Source: an uncultured Lachnospiraceae bacterium
GTDB lineage: Bacteria > Bacillota > Clostridia > Lachnospirales > Lachnospiraceae
Reading direction: 5' to 3'
Assembly (NCBI GenBank): GCA_947382355.1
Contig: CANCYR010000023.1
Location: forward strand, 1 to 48,783
DNA length: 48,783 nt
Each line of letters opens with the position of its first letter. Position 1 is the first letter of the stretch. Positions 34,125-42,179 of the stretch are shown one piece after another. Under the pieces are notes generated by a model. The model had not been told where the DNA came from and searched no databases. It was given only the letters and a program-made list of their open reading frames with translations. The position numbers were made by a program, and so were the translations under genes.

Positions 34125-35045
34125 ATGAAAAAGTTTATATGTATATTTTTCCTCTTAAGTCTGATATTTCTGGCCGGAGGCTGCCAGAAGGGGCAGGAAG
34201 AGGAAACAGAAGAAAAAAACATGTTTTATGTATATGTGGTGAACAAGGAAGAAACAAAAGTGGATAAATATCAGTGCTCTACCGGCCTGACGGATACAAG
34301 GAAACAGTTGAATTTTCTTTTTGGATGTTTAAGAGAGGTGCCAAAGGACCCGGAGATTCGGCAAACAGTTACAGATGAAATGGGGTTAGAAAGCTTTTCT
34401 TTATCAGATGGAAGGCTGACGCTGCGCTTTGGGAAAGGCTATAAAAATTTAAGCCCTACCAGCGAAGTTCTTACAAGGGCAGCAATTGTCCGCACCCTTT
34501 GCCAGATTGAGGAAATCGAATATGTTTCTTTTATGGTGGACGGAGCAGCATTGTTAGATGCAGGCGGCACCCCGGTGGGAGTTATGACAGCAGACCAGTT
34601 CGTGGATAATGAAGGGCAGGAAATCAATGCTTATGAAAAAGCAAGCATGACTCTTTATTTCGCAACAGAAGACGGAGAGCATTTAAAAGCATATACAAAG
34701 GAAAAATATTATAACAGCAATATTTCCATGGAAAAGCTTGTGGTGGAACAAATCATTGCAGGTCCGGGAGAAGGCATGGGAAACCCTACGGTAAATCCTG
34801 ATGTGAAGATTATCAGCGTGGCAGTCAGGGATAGGGTTTGTTATGTAAACTTGAGTGAGGAATTTCTGACGCAGATTTACAATGTTTCTGCAGAGGTCAC
34901 CATATATTCTCTCGTAAATTCCCTGGTGGAACTGAATAACATCAACAAAGTGCAGATTTCAATAAACGGGGAGAATCAGATGATGTTCCGTGAGACTATG
35001 GATTTATCCACCGTCTTTGAAAGAAATCTGGAAATTATGGATTAA
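34125..35045 (+). CDS. GerMN domain lipoprotein
   Basis: 306-residue lipoprotein. The lipobox LAGGC places the acylated cysteine near residue 24. It appears to contain two GerMN domains (about 35-160 and 175-300; LTLRFGKGY in the first and VCYVNLSEEFLTQ in the second). GerM of Bacillus subtilis is a sporulation and germination lipoprotein; in vegetative operons with a two-component system the role is likely in the cell envelope. It lies 11 bp after the kinase gene. Confidence 0.85.
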   Translation: MKKFICIFFLLSLIFLAGGCQKGQEEETEEKNMFYVYVVNKEETKVDKYQCSTGLTDTRKQLNFLFGCLREVPKDPEIRQTVTDEMGLESFSLSDGRLTLRFGKGYKNLSPTSEVLTRAAIVRTLCQIEEIEYVSFMVDGAALLDAGGTPVGVMTADQFVDNEGQEINAYEKASMTLYFATEDGEHLKAYTKEKYYNSNISMEKLVVEQIIAGPGEGMGNPTVNPDVKIISVAVRDRVCYVNLSEEFLTQIYNVSAEVTIYSLVNSLVELNNINKVQISINGENQMMFRETMDLSTVFERNLEIMD

Positions 35046-35063
35046 AGAAAGAGGAGAGAATTT

Positions 35064-37271
35064 ATGAAAAGACCGTTATGTCTGGTCTGTCTGTCCTTTG
35101 TGCTTGCCCTGTTTCTGTTCCAGTGGCTCTTCCCCATCCCGTTGTATGAAGACAGGAAACAGGATGGGGAGGTAGTGGAACGAACCGGGCAAGTATATAA
35201 AAAGGAATACAAAAAGGAGAAGCTGCTGCTTTATTTACGGTGTGAGAATGAACGGATTCTGTGTTATGTAAATGAAAGCGGTTCTCCAAGCGGGAACAGT
35301 TCCTCAAGTGAGGGTAGTCCTTCGGACAAGAACAGTTCTCCAAACGAAAGTATTCCCCCAAGGCTGGGCAGCTTCATTCAGGTACGAGGCAGCTATCAAA
35401 GCTTTACCTGTGCAACAAATCCGGGACAATTCCATCAAAAGAGATATTATCAAATCTTAAATCTAAATTATTCCCTGAAAAACACAATCATCATAAAACA
35501 ATCAAAAGAATATAACCCATGCAAGGAAGGGCTGTATCAAATAAAAAGAAAGCTTGCAGCAGGATATGATAATGTTCTTCCTGAAAAAGAAGCCGGCATA
35601 TTAAAGGCAATGGTATTGGGAGACAAATCGGAGCTTGATACGGATATAAAGAATTTATATAAACAATCCGGAATCAGTCATGTATTAGCTATTTCCGGCC
35701 TTCATATTTCCCTTCTTGGAATGGGACTTTATAAGCTGCTGAAAAAGGCAGGGCTTCCTGTTTTTCCCAATGCCCTGTTCTGCACGGCGTTCATGGTTTT
35801 TTACGGGATGCTGATTGAAGCAGGTACTTCAGGCTTCCGGGCAATTTTTATGTTTTTTCTATATCTTGTGTCAAAGGTAATCGGAAGAACCTATGACATG
35901 CTTACAGCGCTGGCAATATCGGGAGTGCTTTTGCTGATAGAACAGCCCCTCTACATTTATCATGGGGGATTTTTGTTATCCTTTTCAGCCGTTTTAGGCA
36001 TAGGGCTTCTTTCACCGGTGCTGAATCAGTTCCTGCCGGAAGAAAAGAGGAAGAATCCTATTTTAAAAAATCTTGTGGGAAGTCTTTCTGTTTCTCTTTT
36101 TTCCCTTCCGGTAACAGCTTATTATTTCTATGAATTTCCGGTTTATTCCATTTTATTAAATTTAATGATTATTCCCTTTATGAGCCTGCTGCTTCCCTGT
36201 GCAATGGCAGGAGGTATACTGGCTCTGTGGCAGCCTGTTCCGGCAAAAGTCTTTCTTCTTCCCTGCAAGTGGATTTTAATGCTTTATGAGTGGATTTGCC
36301 AAGTGTCAATGAATCTTCCTTTCCATACTCTGATTATCGGACAACCTGCATTGTGGCAGATATTATTTTTTTATGGCGTGGTTACTGTGATTATATGTTA
36401 CCATTCTAAGTGGAAAAAAAGTATGTCCATATTATTGCTGACAGGTTCAATAGCCATATTATGCTTTCGGATGGAAAAAAATACAGAAATCACCATGCTG
36501 GACGTGGGACAGGGGGACAGCATTTTTGTACAGGAGCAGGGAGGCTTTACTTTTTTAATGGATGGGGGAAGCAGCGACGTTTCCGGGGTCGGAACTTATC
36601 GCATACTGCCTTTTTTAAAATCAAAGGGCGTCCGCGAGCTTACGTATGCTTTTGTTACTCATCCGGACAGCGACCATTACAACGGAATACTGGAATGTCT
36701 GGAGCAAAGCAAGGAAAGCGGCGTCCGTATCAGGTATCTGGCAGTTTCTGACCTTGCTTTGGAGAAAGAAGAAAAAGCATATGAAAAATTATTCCTGGCA
36801 GCCGGGAAAGCAGGTACGAAAGTTGTTTGCATAAGTGAAGGCGACATGTTAAAATGTAATAAAATCACATTGACTTGTCTATATCCCGGAAAAGAAGCGG
36901 CTCCAAAGGATAAAAACGGGGAATCTCTTATGTTCCTTATGGAAGCAGAGGGAGTAAGGATGCTTTTTACGGGAGATGCGGGAATGGAAGAGGAAGAACA
37001 GATTCTTAGGAAAATCAGGGGAATACATATTCTGAAAACAGGACATCACGGCTCTGAGTCTTCTACGGGAATGCCGCTGCTAAAGGCGGCAAAACCGGAC
37101 ATTGCCATTATCTCATGCGGCAGGAACAATTCCTATGGACATCCGGGAAAGAAAACGTTAAAGCGGCTTTCTGACGTTCCTTCCCGAGTACTGGTAACCG
37201 CCAGAACAGGAGCCATTAAAATAACCATAAGCAAACACGGCTATCAGATTGAGACCTATTGCGGGGAATGA
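35064..37271 (+). CDS. comEC: ComEC/Rec2 DNA uptake channel
   Basis: 735-residue polytopic protein that passes single-stranded DNA across the membrane during transformation. An N-terminal DUF4131-like part contains an 18-nt repeat tract, followed by the Competence domain with many helices (about 190-460; SHVLAISGLHISLLGMGLY) and a C-terminal metallo-beta-lactamase-like nuclease domain (about 475-735; MLDVGQGDSIF, VTHPDSDHYNG, FTGDAG and TGHHGS). All main domains are present. It starts 18 bp after the GerMN gene and its TGA overlaps the presumed ATG of holA. Confidence 0.95.
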   Translation: MKRPLCLVCLSFVLALFLFQWLFPIPLYEDRKQDGEVVERTGQVYKKEYKKEKLLLYLRCENERILCYVNESGSPSGNSSSSEGSPSDKNSSPNESIPPRLGSFIQVRGSYQSFTCATNPGQFHQKRYYQILNLNYSLKNTIIIKQSKEYNPCKEGLYQIKRKLAAGYDNVLPEKEAGILKAMVLGDKSELDTDIKNLYKQSGISHVLAISGLHISLLGMGLYKLLKKAGLPVFPNALFCTAFMVFYGMLIEAGTSGFRAIFMFFLYLVSKVIGRTYDMLTALAISGVLLLIEQPLYIYHGGFLLSFSAVLGIGLLSPVLNQFLPEEKRKNPILKNLVGSLSVSLFSLPVTAYYFYEFPVYSILLNLMIIPFMSLLLPCAMAGGILALWQPVPAKVFLLPCKWILMLYEWICQVSMNLPFHTLIIGQPALWQILFFYGVVTVIICYHSKWKKSMSILLLTGSIAILCFRMEKNTEITMLDVGQGDSIFVQEQGGFTFLMDGGSSDVSGVGTYRILPFLKSKGVRELTYAFVTHPDSDHYNGILECLEQSKESGVRIRYLAVSDLALEKEEKAYEKLFLAAGKAGTKVVCISEGDMLKCNKITLTCLYPGKEAAPKDKNGESLMFLMEAEGVRMLFTGDAGMEEEEQILRKIRGIHILKTGHHGSESSTGMPLLKAAKPDIAIISCGRNNSYGHPGKKTLKRLSDVPSRVLVTARTGAIKITISKHGYQIETYCGE
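35281..35370 (+). repeat. 18-nt coding minisatellite in comEC
   Basis: Five adjacent 18-nt units (35281, 35299, 35317, 35335, 35353) encode hexapeptides such as GSPSGN, SSSSEG, SPSDKN, SSPNES and IPPRLG. The first four are clearly related, with shared GTTCTCCAA-like starts. It enlarges a loop in the extracytoplasmic N-terminal domain. Confidence 0.75.
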
Positions 37272-38305
37272 GAAAAGTCTATCCCAGCGGTGGGAAAGAA
37301 CAGGTGAAGACATTGCAGCGAATCAATCAGGATATCAAAACGGGACAGTTTCAGCAAATCTATCTTCTGACAGGAGAAGAGGATTATCTGCGGAATCAAT
37401 ATAAAAACAAGCTAAAGGCGGCATTGCTCGGAGAAGGCGACCGGATGAACTTAAATGTTTTTACGGGAAAGGAGGCAACCCCTCAGGCGATTATAGATAT
37501 GGCAGAAACCATGCCTTTCCTTTCAGAAAGAAGAGTCATCCTTTTGGACAATACAGGATTGTTAAAAGGCTCTCAGGAGATGCTGGCTGAATATTTTAAA
37601 GAGCCGGCAGCTACCGCTTTTTTTGTCATTGCCGAAAAGGAAGCGGATAAAAGAAGCCGGCTGTATAAGGCAATCCGGCAGAAAGGATATGTGTGTGAAT
37701 TTAACGAACAGGATGAGAATACACTGAAAAAGTGGATTCGCCAGTCCGTTGCAAAAGAAAACAAGCAGATGGAGGAGCGGGCGCTGGCATTGTTTTTAAA
37801 TAAGACAGGTACGGATATGTCCGGAATCAGAACAGAGCTTGAAAAGCTTTTGTGCTATTGTCAGGACAAGGAAGTCATATCGGCAGCAGATGTGGAAAAT
37901 ATTACGACGGAACGGATTGCCAACCGGATTTTCGATATGATACGTGCCGTGGCAGAAGGAAAAAAGAAGCAGGCGTTGGATTTGTATTATGACCTGCTGG
38001 CATTAAAGGAGCCGCCCATGCGCATTCTTGCCCTGCTGGCAAGACAGTTTCAAATGATGCTTCTCATAAAAGGGCTTTTGGAAAAGGGACATGACAGCCG
38101 ATACATAGGAGAAAAAGCAGGCCTGCAGCCTTTTATTGCCAAAAAGTATATGGACCAGGCAAGAGGATTTAAGAGCCATATGTTAAGAATGGCAGTGGAA
38201 GATTGCGTTCAGGCTGAAGAAGACGTAAAGACGGGGAAATTAAATGATATTATCAGTATCGAACTTCTCATCATCAAGTTCAGCAGTTTAAAAACAGCCC
38301 GTTAA
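37268..38305 (+). CDS. holA: DNA polymerase III delta subunit
   Basis: About 345-residue clamp-loader subunit that opens the beta clamp. Typical features are QQIYLLTGEEDYLRNQYKNKL near the N-terminus, FLSERRVILLDN, and the AAA+ collar region. ATG 37268 overlaps the comEC TGA as ATGA. GTG 37304 would give the family-like start MKTLQRINQDIK, and is equally plausible. holA next to comEC is common in Firmicutes. Confidence 0.94.
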   Translation: MRKVYPSGGKEQVKTLQRINQDIKTGQFQQIYLLTGEEDYLRNQYKNKLKAALLGEGDRMNLNVFTGKEATPQAIIDMAETMPFLSERRVILLDNTGLLKGSQEMLAEYFKEPAATAFFVIAEKEADKRSRLYKAIRQKGYVCEFNEQDENTLKKWIRQSVAKENKQMEERALALFLNKTGTDMSGIRTELEKLLCYCQDKEVISAADVENITTERIANRIFDMIRAVAEGKKKQALDLYYDLLALKEPPMRILALLARQFQMMLLIKGLLEKGHDSRYIGEKAGLQPFIAKKYMDQARGFKSHMLRMAVEDCVQAEEDVKTGKLNDIISIELLIIKFSSLKTAR

Positions 38306-38331
38306 TATGCAAATAAAAGGGAGAAACAGCA

Positions 38332-38907
38332 ATGGGGCTTATTTTTTTAATAATAATTATTGTATTAATAGTAAACTATAACAAGAAACAAGAAGCCAAT
38401 TCTAAAAAAAATGGTTCCGCTCAAAGCAGAACTGCTTATCAATCCGGAAGCAGTAATGTTTATGTTGCAGACAGAAACAATACATTGCAAAGCAGCCCAA
38501 TGCCAAACCGTATGCAAAATGGAAACAGGTCAGCAGGCGGCTATCAGGCAAATAATAAATCTGACGGCAGTAAAACAGCAGGAAGCAGTCCGGCAGCTGA
38601 CAGGAATGCAAGCCGCACGCCCGTAAATACTAAGGCGGATAAGGAACAAAAGCAGGAATCGGTTGTGGAGTATTTAAATAAAAAGGCGGCAGAGGACCAG
38701 GCGGAGCATTTGGAGGAGGAAAGGCAGGCAGCCATCAGACATAAAAAAATGTATGGAAATGCAAAGGTGGGCGGAAGGCTGTTGTTAGGAGATGCCATCC
38801 CAAGAGGCATGATGAAGGTGGATTGTACTTATTGCGGAGCTGAAAACCTGTTAAGGCCCGGGGACAGGGGAAACTGTCTCTGCTATTTCTGCAGGACAAA
38901 GTTGTAG
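38332..38907 (+). CDS. Membrane-anchored protein with C-terminal zinc-ribbon-like motif
   Basis: 191-residue protein not assigned to a family. An N-terminal membrane helix (about 2-16) is followed by a low-complexity region rich in Ser, Asn, Gln and Lys (20-110), a charged helix (about 110-145), and a C-terminal CxxC...CxCxxC cluster (CTYCGAEN and CLCYFC) that probably binds zinc. A role in a membrane-linked complex is possible; nothing further can be said. It follows holA by 26 bp. Confidence 0.65.
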   Translation: MGLIFLIIIIVLIVNYNKKQEANSKKNGSAQSRTAYQSGSSNVYVADRNNTLQSSPMPNRMQNGNRSAGGYQANNKSDGSKTAGSSPAADRNASRTPVNTKADKEQKQESVVEYLNKKAAEDQAEHLEEERQAAIRHKKMYGNAKVGGRLLLGDAIPRGMMKVDCTYCGAENLLRPGDRGNCLCYFCRTKL

Positions 38908-39006
38908 CTGATTTATAAAATTTATTAGGTTGAAAATTTATTCCTGCGGGGTCTTTGACTTTTGGAAAGAGGAAAAGAGCAGGTATGGAATAATAGCACA
39001 GAATAT

Positions 39007-39052
39007 TGTACAAAATATTGACAATGCTATGGATATGGAATATATTATATTC
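39007..39052 (+). promoter_or_regulatory. Promoter and operator of yefM-yoeB
   Basis: TTGACA (39018-39023) and TATATT (39041-39046) are 17 bp apart. A TGTACA hexamer lies at 39007-39012 and a perfect 15-bp palindrome GAATATATTATATTC (39038-39052) covers the -10. TGTACA is the core of the known YefM-YoeB operator in Escherichia coli, so autorepression by the antitoxin complex is likely. Confidence 0.72.
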
Positions 39053-39068
39053 AAAGGAGTGTGATTAT

Positions 39069-39320
39069 ATGATAGCAACAAATTTTTCTAATGTGAGGAA
39101 CAATTTTAAAGAAGTTTGTGATCGGGTTGTACATGATTCTGATATTGCAATAATTACAAGAAAAAATGATGAAAATGTTGTGCTTATGTCTCAGGTACAG
39201 TATGATAATCTGATGGAAAATCTTCATATAAGAGAAAGCAAAGCGAATTATGAGTGGTTAAAAGAATCCATTAAACAGGCTGAAGATGGGAAACTTGTAA
39301 GTTTTGATGCGGAGGATTAG
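39069..39320 (+). CDS. yefM: YefM/Phd family antitoxin
   Basis: 83-residue antitoxin. The N-terminal DNA-binding fold (about 1-55; NFSNVRNNFKEVCDRV and VVLMSQVQYDNLMEN) is typical of Phd/YefM. The charged C-terminal tail would wrap the toxin. ATG 39069 follows AAAGGAG; the frame is open from 39006. The toxin gene begins 3 bp after its stop. It neutralises YoeB and represses the operon. Confidence 0.93.
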   Translation: MIATNFSNVRNNFKEVCDRVVHDSDIAIITRKNDENVVLMSQVQYDNLMENLHIRESKANYEWLKESIKQAEDGKLVSFDAED

Positions 39321-39323
39321 TCT

Positions 39324-39578
39324 ATGAATGTATCTTTCACTGAAAATGCCTGGGAGGATTATCTATATTGGCTCAAGATGGACAAGAAAATTATTAAAAA
39401 AATTAATGAACTTATTAAAGATATAAAAAGGAATCCATTTGAAGGGATTGGAAAACCAGAATCATTAAAATATGATCTGGCTGGAAAGTGGAGCAGAAGA
39501 ATAACTGATGAACATAGGCTGGTTTATCAAGTGGAAGGAAATAATTTGATAGTATTTACTTGTAGATATCATTATTGA
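39324..39578 (+). CDS. yoeB: YoeB family mRNA interferase toxin
   Basis: 84-residue ribosome-dependent endoribonuclease, the same length as the Escherichia coli protein. The catalytic residues fall at the same numbers: E46 (KPESLKY), R65 (DEHRLVYQV), H83 and Y84 (final RYHY). The toxin should therefore be active. A terminator follows the stop codon directly. Confidence 0.95.
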   Translation: MNVSFTENAWEDYLYWLKMDKKIIKKINELIKDIKRNPFEGIGKPESLKYDLAGKWSRRITDEHRLVYQVEGNNLIVFTCRYHY

Positions 39579-39609
39579 AAAAAAGAGGACTGCATAGTCC
39601 TTTTTTTTG
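39579..39609. terminator. Terminator after yoeB
   Basis: An A-rich strand plus AGGACT pairs with AGTCCT and a T8 run around a GCAT loop; it works in form on both strands. Another TGTACA follows at once in TTTTGTACACC. Confidence 0.75.
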
Positions 39610-39718
39610 TACACCTTTTTTTGTAAAATGCAGGTATATTCCAAGAGCAAGGCAAAATTATGGCTGCGGGGTGTTTCACAATTTCCGGGAAGTCATATTA
39701 TAAAGGAGGGAAATCAAT

Positions 39719-40102
39719 ATGAAAAGGAAGAAGAAAAGGAGAAACCGGGACTTTATTCTAATGACAGCAGTTCTTCTTTTTGTAACAGCATTGTCCGTGA
39801 CGAAAACAGTATACAGCAAGGATGGGGATATATACGGATTAAATGACTGCCACATAAAGGAACAGGAGCAGGAATGTCTTTTGCAGATAAGGACGGTTTT
39901 GGGAGAGTACCACTGTAAAGAAAGCGGAGTGACCATGACCAAGGTGATTGACAGAAAAGGAAACAGACGGTACAAGGTAGTGATTCATCATAAGAAGATT
40001 AAGGAGATGGATTTGGCAGAAAAAGAAGAATTAAAAAGGGATTTGGAGAAAATAGGATTCTGGCAGGAAAATTTCTATATATACTATGAATTTCTTCTTT
40101 AA
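39719..40102 (+). CDS. Small membrane-anchored protein of unknown function
   Basis: 127 residues, not recognised. A strongly basic N-terminus (KRKKKRRNRD) precedes one membrane helix or signal anchor (about 12-30). The outside part has two cysteines (DCHIKEQEQEC region) and a further one in EYHCKESG, then a basic helix. RBS AAAGGAGGG lies upstream. It probably faces the cell surface. Confidence 0.6.
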   Translation: MKRKKKRRNRDFILMTAVLLFVTALSVTKTVYSKDGDIYGLNDCHIKEQEQECLLQIRTVLGEYHCKESGVTMTKVIDRKGNRRYKVVIHHKKIKEMDLAEKEELKRDLEKIGFWQENFYIYYEFLL

Positions 40103-40119
40103 AACCTGACAAGAAATAC

Positions 40120-40148
40120 ATGACAACCAATTGCTTAGGGATTATAAT
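40120..40148 (+). promoter_or_regulatory. SigA promoter of the DUF1653 gene
   Basis: ATGACA (40120-40125) and consensus TATAAT (40143-40148) are 17 bp apart, 65 bp before the ATG at 40214. Confidence 0.68.
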
Positions 40149-40213
40149 ATAACATATCGGAAGCAGTCGTGTGACTTTCAGGGTCGTACAAAGCTGTATA
40201 AAGGAGATAAGTT

Positions 40214-40900
40214 ATGAGAAATAATCCAAAGCCATATGAAATTTATGAGCATTTTAAAGGAAACAGGTATCAGATCATTACAATGGCGCAGCATTCTGAA
40301 ACGGAAGAAGACATGGTAGTCTATCAGGCGCTGTACGGAGAATATAAGATGTATGTCCGTCCCCTTTCTCAGTTTATGGGAATGGTAGATGAAAAGAAAC
40401 ATCCGGAAAAAAATGGACAGTACCGCTTTCAAAAGGTAACGGAAGAAATGCCGGAGGAAAAAGGACAACCGCAGACAACAGGATTAGCCACTGAAGAGAA
40501 AGCATTGGAAGCTGCGAACAGTATAAGTGAAGAGAAAGCATCAGAAACTGTGAGCTGGGCAAGTGAAGAGGAAACGCTGGAAGCTGTGAGCGGGACAGGT
40601 GAAGAGGAAACGTTAGAAGCTGTGTATCACGCAGGCAAAGCAGAAGCCACAGAAGGCGGAGAAACCGGGGACGAAGTGAGCATAGACCCTATGGTAATGG
40701 ATTTTCTGGATGCAGACACCTATGAAGAAAGATTAAATATTTTGGCAGCCCTTCATCACAGGATTACAGATGACATGATAAACACCATGGCGATATCTGT
40801 GGATGTTGAAATTGAAGATGGTCCTATTGAGACAAGATACGAGGAATTAAAGCATTGCATTATCACCTTCCAGAAATACCAGTGTAGCCGTATGCGCTGA
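40214..40900 (+). CDS. DUF1653 protein with internal 12-residue repeats
   Basis: 228-residue protein. The N-terminal DUF1653 domain (about 1-75; YEIYEHFKGNRYQII and VVYQALYGEYKMYVRPLSQFM) has no known function, though its fold is SH3-like. Four acidic 12-residue repeats (about 93-140) link it to a C-terminal helical region (about 155-225; MVMDFLDADTYEERLNIL). The C-terminal part is unrecognised. It has its own consensus promoter. Confidence 0.8.
   Translation: MRNNPKPYEIYEHFKGNRYQIITMAQHSETEEDMVVYQALYGEYKMYVRPLSQFMGMVDEKKHPEKNGQYRFQKVTEEMPEEKGQPQTTGLATEEKALEAANSISEEKASETVSWASEEETLEAVSGTGEEETLEAVYHAGKAEATEGGETGDEVSIDPMVMDFLDADTYEERLNILAALHHRITDDMINTMAISVDVEIEDGPIETRYEELKHCIITFQKYQCSRMR
40490..40633 (+). 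repeat. 36-nt coding minisatellite in the DUF1653 gene
   Basis: Four tandem 36-nt units begin at 40490, 40526, 40562 and 40598, each starting (A/G)(C/G)TGAAGAG and encoding SEEKALEAANSI-like 12-mers. Units 3 and 4 are the most alike. The tract keeps the reading frame. Confidence 0.85.
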
Positions 40901-41024
40901 TGTAGGGGCGGTAAGTAATGCCGTATTTTTCAAAACGCTTCCAAAATATGATTTTGCTTTCAGAATGCTCAAGGTATTATATGGCTAAAAGCAGTGAACA
41001 GTATGATTATTTTGGAGGTATCTT

Positions 41025-41933
41025 ATGGCATATGACTTGAAAAATAAATTAGTGGTAGGAGTAAGTTCCAGGGCGCTGTTTGATTTAAGTATGGAAAATG
41101 ATATTTATGAAAAAGAGGGAATGGAAGCCTATTGTCAGTATCAAATGGCTCATGAGGAAGATGTTTTACTGCCGGGACCGGGGTTTTCCTTAATCAGTGC
41201 ATTATTAAAGCTCAATGAGCTTCCGGGAAATGACGGCAGGGTAGAGGTAATCATCATGTCTAGAAGCAGTACGGACGCTTCTTTACGCATATTCCATTCT
41301 ATCAGGCATTATGGGCTCCCTGTTACAAGGGCGGTGCTGTCAGGAGGCGGTTCTCCTGTTCCTTACTTAAATGCCCTTGAAGCGGATTTGTTTCTGTCAG
41401 CAAATGAAGAGGATGTGCAAAGTGCTGTAGACCATGGCATTGCCGCCGGGATGATTATAAACGGGAGCATTCATACATATCAAAAAAACAAGGATTTGAA
41501 ACAGATTCGGATAGCCTTTGACGGAGATGCCGTGCTGTTTACCGATGAGTCTGAAAAGCTTTTTCAGAAAAGCGGGCTTGAGGCTTTTGAAGAAAATGAG
41601 AGAGAGCAGGCAGCAAATCCCTTAGAGGAAGGACCTTTTGCAAAGTTCTTAAAGACCATATCCCGGATTCAAAAGGAATTTGCAGGACAAAATGCTCCTA
41701 TCCGGACAGCTCTTGTAACATCCAGATGTGCTCCGGCACATGAGAGGGTCATCCGCACGCTGCGGGCATGGAATGTGCAGGTTGACGAGGCATATTTCCT
41801 TGGAGGGATTTCCAAAAAGGATGTGCTAAAGGCTTTTGATGCCCAGATATTCTTTGACGACCAGATGATTCATGCTCTTGCTGCTTCGGAGGTAGTCCCT
41901 TCCGCAAGAGTGCCCTATAGAAATTCTGCATAA
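41025..41933 (+). CDS. 5'-nucleotidase (cytosolic IA-like family)
   Basis: 302-residue protein resembling the 5'-nucleotidase family of PF06189 type, predicted to dephosphorylate nucleoside monophosphates. Supporting stretches are LVVGVSSRALFDLS, VEVIIMSRSSTDASLRIF, LPVTRAVLSGGGSP, ADLFLSANEEDVQSA and IRIAFDGDAVLF. The last is a HAD-like aspartate strand. TTGGAGG lies 7 bp before the ATG. It is followed by hairpin copy 7. Confidence 0.82.
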   Translation: MAYDLKNKLVVGVSSRALFDLSMENDIYEKEGMEAYCQYQMAHEEDVLLPGPGFSLISALLKLNELPGNDGRVEVIIMSRSSTDASLRIFHSIRHYGLPVTRAVLSGGGSPVPYLNALEADLFLSANEEDVQSAVDHGIAAGMIINGSIHTYQKNKDLKQIRIAFDGDAVLFTDESEKLFQKSGLEAFEENEREQAANPLEEGPFAKFLKTISRIQKEFAGQNAPIRTALVTSRCAPAHERVIRTLRAWNVQVDEAYFLGGISKKDVLKAFDAQIFFDDQMIHALAASEVVPSARVPYRNSA

Positions 41934-41942
41934 AGAAAAGGG

Positions 41943-42164
41943 ATGGTGGTTCGGACAGCGGCTTTCCCTACAGGCAACGGGACGGGCTTTTCACAGAGAA
42001 TGTTTCTGCGTCGCCACGCTCCCCGCTCTGATAAAAACGCAGCAGTGCTAAGCTCGAAAATACCTCGCTAAGAACTGGCGTTTTTATAAGGGCTCCTTTA
42101 GAAACATTCTCTGTGAAAAGTCCGTCCCGTTGCCTGCAGGGAAAGCCGCTGTCCGAACTGTTAC
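41943..42164 (+). repeat. Large hairpin element (copy 7)
   Basis: Arms 41950..42007 and 42100..42157 are complementary at 56 of 58 positions; one exception is a G-T pair. The core stem is ATAAAAACGC (42031-42040) with GCGTTTTTAT (42078-42087). The right tip ends CTGTTAC, while the left tip has lost it. The arm is a close relative of copy 5 with nine compensated differences. Confidence 0.92.
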
Positions 42165-42179
42165 GGAACAGGAGAAAAA

